Assembly (NCBI GenBank): GCA_027489135.1 | Contig: JAIYAI010000829.1 | Coordinates: 1 to 11,982 of the forward strand | Direction of reading: 5' to 3' | Source of the DNA: Acetobacteraceae bacterium | GTDB lineage: Bacteria > Pseudomonadota > Alphaproteobacteria > Acetobacterales > Acetobacteraceae | DNA: 11,982 bases | Shown here: piece by piece, positions 7,280 to 11,982 of the stretch | Numbering within the stretch: position 1 is the first letter of the stretch | Layout: each line of letters starts with the position of its first letter | Translations under genes and position numbers: made by a program | The notes under the pieces: generated by a model | The model's input: the letters and a program-made list of their open reading frames with translations, nothing else | What the model was told of the DNA's origin: nothing | Databases searched by the model: none

Positions 7280-7540
7280 CTACCAGCCGCGATAGGGGCG
7301 GCCGTACCCGCCATGCCCATAGCCGCGGTTGTAGCCGTAGGACGACCCGCGGTAGCCGTAGCCCGAGGCGTAGCGGCGGTTGTTGTTGCTCGACGCCGCC
7401 CCGGCGATGGCGGCCGCGGCGAGCCCGACCCCGGCACCCACCAGCAGCGTATTGCCCCAGTCGACGGAGCCGTCGGGGTGCTGGCAGCCGCCGGCGAGCA
7501 GCGCGGCGGAGAGGCCAAGGGCGGGGAGAAGGCGGCGCAT
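7280..7540 (-). CDS. Small Gly/Tyr-rich putative lipoprotein
   Basis: This is an 86-residue protein I cannot assign to a named family. It starts MRRLLPALGLSAALLAGGCQ, a short lipoprotein-type signal with Cys19 in AGGC; Ala rather than Leu at -3 makes the lipobox imperfect but acceptable. Residues 31-50 form a second hydrophobic, Gly/Ala-rich stretch (LLVGAGVGLAAAAIAGAA), like a glycine-zipper segment. The C-terminal 36 residues are rich in Gly, Tyr, Arg and Asn and look disordered, ending in RPYRGW. The start is fixed by a near-perfect Shine-Dalgarno, AAGGAGGT, six bases upstream; a longer frame would begin upstream without such support. It is most likely a surface or periplasm-facing envelope protein. 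It lies 79 bp upstream of the Bug gene on the same strand and 174 bp downstream of the RAM-domain gene, and appears to be its own unit. Function is unknown. Confidence 0.82.
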   Translation of the reverse strand: MRRLLPALGLSAALLAGGCQHPDGSVDWGNTLLVGAGVGLAAAAIAGAASSNNNRRYASGYGYRGSSYGYNRGYGHGGYGRPYRGW

Positions 7541-7546
7541 GGGGGG

Positions 7547-7554
7547 ACCTCCTT
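7547..7554 (-). promoter_or_regulatory. Strong ribosome binding site of the small lipoprotein gene
   Basis: On the minus strand the sequence reads AAGGAGGT, followed by six C residues and the ATG at 7540. This is the strongest Shine-Dalgarno I found in the window. It decides the start and suggests high translation, as expected for an abundant envelope lipoprotein. Confidence 0.75.
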
Positions 7555-7583
7555 GAGATCCCATGATGCTGCCTGTGGCCTGC

Positions 7584-7624
7584 GGCGCCGCCCTGGCGGA
7601 ATCACGGCGCGTGGCGGCGGCACC
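7584..7624 (-). repeat. Long-loop inverted repeat upstream of the lipoprotein gene
   Basis: GGCGCCGCC (7584-7592) and GGCGGCACC (7616-7624) can pair over nine positions with one G-U wobble, around a 23-nt loop. It lies between the RAM-domain gene and the lipoprotein gene, so it could end the first transcript or form part of the leader of the second. No T tract follows. The rest of this 174-bp gap shows no gene and no promoter I trust. Confidence 0.25.
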
Positions 7625-7714
7625 AAGGTGAATCTGTGGCGCCGACCCCGTCCTGACCCCGGGTGGGCACCCTATCCGCACGCGCCGGAGGACACATTGC
7701 CCCCGGTGCGCGCC

Positions 7715-7969
7715 CTAGCCGCGCGCGCCGGAGAACGCGTTGAACGTCTGCAGCGTGTAGGTGTCCTTCACCCCCGCGATGGTCTGCACCTTCTCCACCA
7801 CGAAGAGCCCGATATCCTGGTCCGTGCCGAGGTAGAATTTGCCCAGCAGGTCGTACTGGCCGGAGATCGAGTGCATCTCCGACAATTCCTCGATGCCGTC
7901 CGCCATCTCGCGGGCCACGCGGTAGGCCTGGCCCATCTCGCACTTGATCATCACGAAGATCGCACGCAT
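7715..7969 (-). CDS. Stand-alone Lrp/AsnC ligand-binding (RAM) domain protein
   Basis: This 84-residue protein corresponds to the C-terminal effector-binding domain of Lrp/AsnC regulators (AsnC_trans_reg, or RAM, domain) with no DNA-binding helix-turn-helix. It starts MRAIFVMIKCEMGQAYRVA, giving the first strand and helix. SGQYDLLGKFYLGTDQDI (36-53) is the family core, where the Gly-x-Tyr-Asp turn helps form the ligand pocket. IAGVKDTYTLQTF (64-76) matches the final strand. Such domains form dimers and higher oligomers with a beta-alpha-beta-beta-alpha-beta fold and bind amino acids or similar ligands. The ATG at 7967-7969 has GGGAG eight bases upstream. The frame is complete and no HTH-coding sequence precedes it, so it is not a truncated regulator; single-domain members are known. 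It could modulate full-length Lrp proteins by mixed oligomers or act as a small enzyme or sensor, which is inference. It is divergent from the SBP_bac_5 gene by 135 bp. Confidence 0.88.
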   Translation of the reverse strand: MRAIFVMIKCEMGQAYRVAREMADGIEELSEMHSISGQYDLLGKFYLGTDQDIGLFVVEKVQTIAGVKDTYTLQTFNAFSGARG

Positions 7970-8037
7970 CGGGGGCTCCCTGCTCCGGTGCTGCCCATCC
8001 TAGCGGCAGCGCGGCACGAGCGCAGCCTTGTCCCGGA

Positions 8038-8065
8038 CCGGCGCGCCTTGCCGTGACCGCGCCGG
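8038..8065. promoter_or_regulatory. Candidate operator: perfect 8-bp inverted repeat in a divergent gap
   Basis: CCGGCGCG (8038-8045) and CGCGCCGG (8058-8065) are perfect inverted arms around a 12-nt centre. Arm centres are 20 bp apart, about two helical turns, which suits a dimeric regulator. The element lies between the divergent RAM-domain and SBP_bac_5 genes. No matching regulator gene with a DNA-binding domain is in the window. Confidence 0.4.
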
Positions 8066-8067
8066 GG

Positions 8068-8096
8068 TGGAACGCTTCGCCAGCCAAGCTGGAACG
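8068..8096. repeat. Direct repeat TGGAACG x2 with an embedded palindrome
   Basis: TGGAACG occurs at 8068-8074 and 8090-8096, 22 bp apart, just upstream of the SBP_bac_5 start. Between and overlapping them is CCAGC-CAA-GCTGG (8080-8092), a perfect short palindrome. The second repeat lies in the ribosome-binding area of the gene. It may be a regulator site, an RNA hairpin, or chance. Confidence 0.35.
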
Positions 8097-8104
8097 GGAC
8101 GGGC

Positions 8105-9667
8105 ATGATGCGATCATGGATGCGGATGGGCGTGCTGGCGGCGGCAATGGCCACGGGGCTGGCGGCGCCACGGGCGGAGGCGCAGACCCTCTCGGCCGTC
8201 CTGGAGGCGGAAATCGTCACCCTCGATCCGCATTTCACCCCCGCCTACATCACCCGCACCTTCGGCTACATGGTCTTCGACACGCTCTTCGCGATGGACC
8301 GCGCGGGGCAGGTCAAGCCGCAGATGGTCGAGAGCTGGTCCAGTTCGCCGGACGGCCTCACCTGGAATTTCACCCTGCGCGAGGGGCTGCGCTGGCATGA
8401 CGGCCAACCCGTCACCGCGGCCGACTGCGTGGCGTCCCTCAAGCGCTGGTTCACCCGCAGCGCGCTGGGCGGCCGGCTGGGTGCGGCTACCGCCTCGGTC
8501 GTGGCGACGGATGCGCGCAGCTTCACCCTGACCCTGAAGCAGCCCTACGGGCTGGTGCTGGACACTCTCGGCACGACCTCCTCGCCCGGACCCTTCATGC
8601 TGCCGGAGCGCCTGGCGAACACGCCGGGGACGGAGCGCATCCCGGAGATCATCGGCTCCGGCCCCTTCGTCTTCCGCCGCGCCGATCATCGCCCCGGCGA
8701 CCGCATGACGCTCCGCCGCAACGCCGCCTATGTCCCCCGCCCGGAGCCGGCGGACGGCCTGGCCGGCGGCAAGGTGGTGAAGATCGAGACGCTGGAGATC
8801 CGCGTCATCCCGGACGGCGCCACCGCCGCCGCAGCACTGCAGTCCGGCGAGATCGACTACATGCAATACGCGCCCTTCGACCTGCTCGGGCAGATGGAGC
8901 GCGACCGGCGCCTCAGGGTGATGGGCTTCCAGGGGCTCGACCAGTTCACCGGCCACTACCGCACCAACGCCGCCTCCGGCCCCTTCGCCGATCCCGCGGT
9001 GCGGCGCGTGCTGCTCTCGCTGGTCGACCAGGGGGAGGTGATGGCGGGGATGGGCCTGACTGGCCGCTACAGCCGCACCTGCAACGCCTTCTTCATCTGC
9101 GGCAGCCCCTATGAATCCGATGTCGGCACCGAGGCGATGCGCCGCCCCTCGATCGAGGCGGCGCGCGAGGCGCTGAAGCAGACCCGCTACGCCGGCGAAC
9201 CCGTCATCGTCCTCGTCGCCAGCGACCTCGAGGCGCCGAAGGTGTCGTCCGAGATCCTGGCCGACCGCCTGCGTCGCGCCGGCTTCACGGTGGACCTGCA
9301 GATGATGGACTGGGCCTCCGTCCTCGCGCGGCGGTCGCGGCGGGAGGGTTGGTCGGTCTTCGGCGTGCATGCGCTGGGCGTCGACCTGCACAACCCGCTG
9401 ACCAACTCCATCATCGGGCTGAATTGCACCAATGCGACGACCGGTGGCTACCACTGCCATGAACGCCTGACGCCGCTCTTCGCCGCCTTCGCCGCGGCGC
9501 CCGACCTTGCGGCGCGGCAGAAGATCGCGGCGGATATCCAGGCCATCGTCTATGAGCAGGCGATCGCGGTGCCCTGGGGCCAGTTCGCCCAGCCCGCGGC
9601 CTATCGCGCGGTGCTGCGCAACCTGCCGGTCTCCGCCATTCCGCTCTTCTGGAGCGTAGAGAAGTGA
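8105..9667 (+). CDS. ABC transporter substrate-binding protein, family 5 (SBP_bac_5)
   Basis: This is a periplasmic binding protein of the peptide/opine/nickel ABC importer class, 520 residues, normal for the family. The signal peptide is visible, with a hydrophobic core at 9-21 and probable cleavage AEA/Q after residue 26. The mature start LSAVLEAEIVTLDPHFTPAY, the segment MVESWSSSPDGLTWNFTLR and EGLRWHDGQPVTAADCVASL are the classic SBP_bac_5 signature, and GSGPFVFRR follows. The C-terminus ends VSAIPLFWSVEK, as is usual. ATG 8105 and 8108 are adjacent; the Shine-Dalgarno is weak (GGGAC). No DppBCDF-like permease or ATPase gene lies in the window, so the protein is an orphan or its partners lie elsewhere. 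The stop is only seven bases from the stop of the convergent 170-residue unknown gene, leaving no room for an intergenic terminator. The ligand, peptide or other, is not deducible. The upstream gap has inverted and direct repeats that may regulate it. Confidence 0.95.
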   Translation: MMRSWMRMGVLAAAMATGLAAPRAEAQTLSAVLEAEIVTLDPHFTPAYITRTFGYMVFDTLFAMDRAGQVKPQMVESWSSSPDGLTWNFTLREGLRWHDGQPVTAADCVASLKRWFTRSALGGRLGAATASVVATDARSFTLTLKQPYGLVLDTLGTTSSPGPFMLPERLANTPGTERIPEIIGSGPFVFRRADHRPGDRMTLRRNAAYVPRPEPADGLAGGKVVKIETLEIRVIPDGATAAAALQSGEIDYMQYAPFDLLGQMERDRRLRVMGFQGLDQFTGHYRTNAASGPFADPAVRRVLLSLVDQGEVMAGMGLTGRYSRTCNAFFICGSPYESDVGTEAMRRPSIEAAREALKQTRYAGEPVIVLVASDLEAPKVSSEILADRLRRAGFTVDLQMMDWASVLARRSRREGWSVFGVHALGVDLHNPLTNSIIGLNCTNATTGGYHCHERLTPLFAAFAAAPDLAARQKIAADIQAIVYEQAIAVPWGQFAQPAAYRAVLRNLPVSAIPLFWSVEK

Positions 9668-9674
9668 GCGGGCC

Positions 9675-10187
9675 TCAGACCAGTGGGTCGTCGGCTAGGG
9701 CCGGCGCCGGCGGCAGTTTCACGATCAGGTCGTCATACGCCACCGACTTGCCGTTGGTGTAAATCTGCACGCGATCGACATCCTTGAAGGCCTTGGACAG
9801 CGTCACGCTGGTGGTGTCGCCCAGGATGAAGGGCTGGTCGAAGGCCACCTGCACGCCGTCGCGGAAGCCATAGACCGCGATATTGGTGCCGACATTGTCG
9901 CCGCCCACGTCGATCAGCTTGAACTTGCGGAAGCTGAATTCGCGGCCGTCATCCGTGCCGAAGGCGACCTCGGGCGACGTGCGTGGGATGGGGAAGATCG
10001 CGGCGGTGCCGGAGGTAGCGCTCACCTGGGTCCAGAGCGGGAAGTTGTCCTCCACCAGGCGGGCATCGAAACTCCAGCTGAAGCCGCCATAGCCGGGGTT
10101 ACCTGTCTGCGCGAGGCTGCCGAAGCCGAACTCGGCCGAGGGAAGACTAGCGACGATGCCTTCGAATGTGAGCTTCTGCTTGGCCAT
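9675..10187 (-). CDS. Uncharacterised protein, probable beta-sandwich (jelly-roll) domain
   Basis: I do not recognise a named family with certainty. The 170-residue protein MAKQKLTFEGIVASL... lacks a signal peptide, membrane segment or cysteine. Its layout, with TFEGI near the start, NPGYGGFSWS about residues 30-39, alternating strands with FSFRKFKLIDVG (82-93), AVYGFRDGVQV, and the ending YTNGKSVAYDDLIVK, resembles the carbohydrate-binding-like sandwich seen in PEP-CTERM and hemolysin-type exported proteins (F-D-x-L, GYGGF-W, then AxDDL). A C-terminal PEP anchor is absent, and the tail PPAPALADDPLV is short and proline-rich. AGGAG seven bases upstream supports the ATG at 10185-10187. A secreted domain without a Sec signal could mean type I secretion or a cytoplasmic role; no transporter is nearby to decide. 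It converges on the SBP_bac_5 gene with seven bases between stops and is divergent from the GMC gene by about 100 bp. Confidence 0.75.
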   Translation of the reverse strand: MAKQKLTFEGIVASLPSAEFGFGSLAQTGNPGYGGFSWSFDARLVEDNFPLWTQVSATSGTAAIFPIPRTSPEVAFGTDDGREFSFRKFKLIDVGGDNVGTNIAVYGFRDGVQVAFDQPFILGDTTSVTLSKAFKDVDRVQIYTNGKSVAYDDLIVKLPPAPALADDPLV

Positions 10188-10278
10188 GGTGCTGCTCCTG
10201 GGTGCCGGCGCGCAGCCTGCCATCGCCCGCGACGCGGTGCCACAACCGCCGGAGCGGGGCCGCCGCCATGATGCGAAA

Positions 10279-10285
10279 GGGTGAG
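10279..10285 (+). promoter_or_regulatory. Ribosome binding site that selects the GMC start
   Basis: GGGTGAG at 10279-10285 lies six bases before the ATG at 10292. It favours that start over the two upstream in-frame ATGs at 10268 and 10271. The chosen start also gives the normal GMC N-terminus, MYDTIVVGAGSAG. Confidence 0.55.
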
Positions 10286-10291
10286 ATCGGG

Positions 10292-11869
10292 ATGTATGAC
10301 ACCATCGTGGTTGGCGCCGGATCGGCCGGCGCCGCCCTCGCCGCCCGCCTCTCCGAGGATACGCGCCGCCAGGTGCTGCTGCTGGAAGCCGGGCGGGACT
10401 GGCGCGCGGCCGAGGCGCCGCCGGAACTGCGCAGCGCCAACATCATCCCCTTCATGCACGACCCCGCCCATCAGGCCGCATGGCAATGGCCCGGGCTGAT
10501 GACGCGGCGGACCAGGGCGCAGGAACCGCGCTTCTACTGGCGCGGCAAGGCGCTCGGCGGGTCCTCCACGGTCAATGCGCAGATCGCCATCCGCGGCGTC
10601 CCCGCCGCCTTCGATGCCTGGGCCGAGGCCGGCTGCGAGGGCTGGGCGGCGAAGGACGTGCTGCCCCTGTATGACCGGATCGAGGACGACCTCGATTTCG
10701 GCACGGTGCCTGGTGTCAGGAAGGGCGGCCCGCTGCCGGTCTTCCGTATGCCGGAAGCGCAGTGGGGCGCGGTCGACCGCGCCTTCCGCGACGCAGCGCT
10801 GGCCGGCGGCTATCGCTGGAAGGGCGACCTCAACGCGCCGGAGGGGGAGGGGATCTCCTGCAACCCGATCAACCTGCGGGGCAGGGTGCGCGTCACCACC
10901 AATGACGGCTACCTGGAGCCCGCGCGCGGCCGCCCCAACCTCATCATCCGCGGGGAGGCGATGGTCGACCGCGCGCTCTTCGACGGCACCCGCGCCCGCG
11001 GCGTGCGGGTCCGCTTCGGGCACGGCCCCTGGGAGGAGATCGCGGCGCGGGAGGTGGTGCTCTGCGCCGGCGCCATCCACTCCCCCTGCATCCTGATGCG
11101 CTCCGGCCTCGGACCGGCCGCGGCACTCGCCGTGCTCGGCATCCCGGTGCTGCACGACCTCCCGGCCGTGGGCCAGCACTTCATGGACCACCCCATCGTG
11201 CGCGCCACCCTCGCGCTGAAGCCCGGCCACCGCGCCGAGGGGCGCGACGCCCGCCACACCAATTGCTGCCTGACCTACAGCAGCAACCTCGCCGGCGGCG
11301 GCGAGCGGGACATGATCATGGTCTCCTACAACCATCGCGGCCTGGGGCAGGACGGGCTGCCCGGGCCGGGCGGCGCCATCGGCATCGCCCTCTACGATGC
11401 GCTCTCGCGCGGCGAGGTGCGGCTGGCCTCGGCCGACCCCGATGCCCAGCCCGTGGTCGAGGAGAACATGCTCGACCACGAGTCCGACCGGATCCGGCTG
11501 CGCGACGGCGTCAGGCGCCTGGCGCGCCTCTGCGCGCTCGACCCGCTGACCGGCATCGCCGACGGGATCACCTTCGGCGAGACCGGCCTGAGCATGGACG
11601 CCGCCGCCACCCTGCCGGACGACGCGCTGGACGCGCATCTGCTCGCCGAGGCGTCGGACATCCAGCACGCCGCCGGCACCTGCCGGATGACGGCGCATGA
11701 GGACCCGCGCGGCGTGGTGGATCCCGACCTCCGGGTGCGGGGCGTCGCGGGGCTGCGCGTCGCCGATGCCTCCATCATGCCCAGCGACTGCCGGGCGAAC
11801 CTGCACTTCACCTGCGTGATGATCGGGGAGATGGCAGCGCAACGCATGCGCGCGCAGACATCGGGCTGA
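10292..11869 (+). CDS. GMC family oxidoreductase (choline dehydrogenase/alcohol oxidase-like)
   Basis: This is an FAD-dependent alcohol dehydrogenase or oxidase of the glucose-methanol-choline family, 525 residues, normal length, with no signal peptide. The Rossmann motif VGAGSAGAALAARL (7-20) and LLLEAG (29-34) bind the FAD ADP moiety. GKALGGSSTVNAQIAIRG (85-102) is GMC signature 1 and GAIHSPCILMRSGLGP (260-275) is signature 2. The catalytic pair should be His459 in DIQHAAGTCRM and His505 in ANLHFTCVM, a His-His arrangement as in glucose oxidase and aryl-alcohol oxidase rather than the His-Asn of choline oxidase. The segment SDCRANLHF replaces the more common PxxNTN. The start at 10292 is supported by GGGTGAG; ATGs at 10268 and 10271 would add seven or eight residues. 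There is no partner betaine-aldehyde dehydrogenase or cytochrome gene nearby, so betA is not claimed. Substrate is probably a primary alcohol or polyol, by family only. Confidence 0.95.
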   Translation: MYDTIVVGAGSAGAALAARLSEDTRRQVLLLEAGRDWRAAEAPPELRSANIIPFMHDPAHQAAWQWPGLMTRRTRAQEPRFYWRGKALGGSSTVNAQIAIRGVPAAFDAWAEAGCEGWAAKDVLPLYDRIEDDLDFGTVPGVRKGGPLPVFRMPEAQWGAVDRAFRDAALAGGYRWKGDLNAPEGEGISCNPINLRGRVRVTTNDGYLEPARGRPNLIIRGEAMVDRALFDGTRARGVRVRFGHGPWEEIAAREVVLCAGAIHSPCILMRSGLGPAAALAVLGIPVLHDLPAVGQHFMDHPIVRATLALKPGHRAEGRDARHTNCCLTYSSNLAGGGERDMIMVSYNHRGLGQDGLPGPGGAIGIALYDALSRGEVRLASADPDAQPVVEENMLDHESDRIRLRDGVRRLARLCALDPLTGIADGITFGETGLSMDAAATLPDDALDAHLLAEASDIQHAAGTCRMTAHEDPRGVVDPDLRVRGVAGLRVADASIMPSDCRANLHFTCVMIGEMAAQRMRAQTSG

Positions 11870-11893
11870 TTGCCTGCATTACGGGCAGTCCAC

Positions 11894-11921
11894 GCGCCTG
11901 GGGGCCGAGTCCCGGGGGCGC
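11894..11921 (+). terminator. Possible hairpin after the GMC gene
   Basis: GCGCC (11894-11898) pairs with GGCGC (11917-11921), with a further GGG/CCC pairing inside across a bulge. It starts 25 bases after the GMC stop and may help end that transcript. No T tract follows, and it directly precedes a GAGGAA ribosome-binding-like sequence, so it could instead belong to the leader of the next gene. Confidence 0.25.
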
Positions 11922-11931
11922 GAGGAATGGC

Positions 11932-11982
11932 ATGACCCTTGCAACCCTGCTGGCCTATGATCCCACGCATGAGCGCCACCGA
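11932..11982 (+). CDS. Possible start of a further gene (partial)
   Basis: Two starts compete at the window end. The ATG at 11932 has GAGGAA at 11922-11927 and stays open to the edge, reading MTLATLLAYDPTHERHR, but its GC3 is low for this genome (about 10 of 16). The ATG at 11969, in another frame, reads MSAT with typical codons and has no Shine-Dalgarno. It does have a good -10 match, TATGAT (11956-11961), seven bases upstream, as for a leaderless transcript. The two readings exclude each other. The product cannot be named from so few codons. Confidence 0.3.
   Translation, partial: MTLATLLAYDPTHERHR

Noticed and set aside
8114..9460. Open frame of 448 residues antisense to the SBP_bac_5 gene
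   Set aside because: It is a shadow of a clear SBP_bac_5 gene, with composition typical of antisense GC-rich frames and no ribosome binding site.
9700..9711. 12-bp palindrome GCCGGCGCCGGC
   Set aside because: It lies in codons for a Pro/Ala-rich tail of the 170-residue protein, and GC-only palindromes are common by chance here.
10022..11842. Very long open frame (606 residues) antisense to the GMC gene
   Set aside because: The plus-strand GMC protein has all family motifs. Long antisense open frames are expected opposite genes with GC-rich third positions, and the translation is low-complexity Ala/Arg/Gly/Val without any domain.
1..11982. Mobile element, defence system, CRISPR array or tRNA/rRNA genes
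   Set aside because: I saw no transposase, integrase, nuclease or methylase motifs, no spaced repeats of CRISPR type and no tRNA-like cloverleaf or rRNA stretches by eye.

Overview
The window is very GC-rich with strongly GC-ending codons and is densely packed with genes on both strands. No rRNA, tRNA, CRISPR array, insertion sequence or phage gene was seen. The gene content is a catabolic and transport mixture: a LivG-type ABC ATPase, a CaiB/BaiF CoA-transferase, a Bug/TctC-type binding protein, a family 5 ABC solute-binding protein, a GMC oxidoreductase and a flavin hydroxylase resembling acyl-CoA dehydrogenases. Together with the base composition this suggests an alphaproteobacterium of the Acetobacteraceae (Roseomonas-like) type. 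That placement is an inference from gene content; a GC-rich betaproteobacterium is the main alternative.

Layout. 1-631 (minus): 5' part of a branched-chain amino-acid-type ABC ATPase gene, cut by the window edge. 632-934: non-coding. 935-2176 (minus): CoA-transferase. 2177-2273: divergent gap. 2274-2831 (plus): GNAT acetyltransferase. 2861-4802 (plus): exported alpha/beta hydrolase, broken by a frameshift near 4276-4288. 4902-6119 (plus): acyl-CoA-dehydrogenase-like flavin hydroxylase. 6232-7200 (minus): Bug-type periplasmic binding protein whose last residues are changed by an 8-bp tandem duplication. 7280-7540 (minus): small Gly/Tyr-rich lipoprotein. 7715-7969 (minus): stand-alone Lrp/AsnC ligand-binding (RAM) domain. 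8105-9667 (plus): SBP_bac_5 binding protein. 9675-10187 (minus): unrecognised 170-residue protein, probably a beta-sandwich. 10292-11869 (plus): GMC oxidoreductase. 11932-11982 (plus): possible start of a further gene.

The genes do not form one obvious pathway. The plus-strand run GNAT, hydrolase, hydroxylase could be a small catabolic unit in which an exported esterase releases a compound that is then oxidised. The CoA-transferase and LivG ATPase on the opposite strand fit uptake and CoA activation of organic acids. Both binding proteins lack permease genes in the window, so they probably serve transporters encoded elsewhere. The lipoprotein, the RAM-domain protein and the unknown protein are single genes.

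Nothing here looks like a defence system, biosynthetic cluster or new mobile element. The most notable observations are two frameshifts in short GC-rich repeats, one in each of two otherwise intact genes, and a group of inverted and direct repeats in the divergent gap between the RAM-domain gene and the SBP_bac_5 gene.
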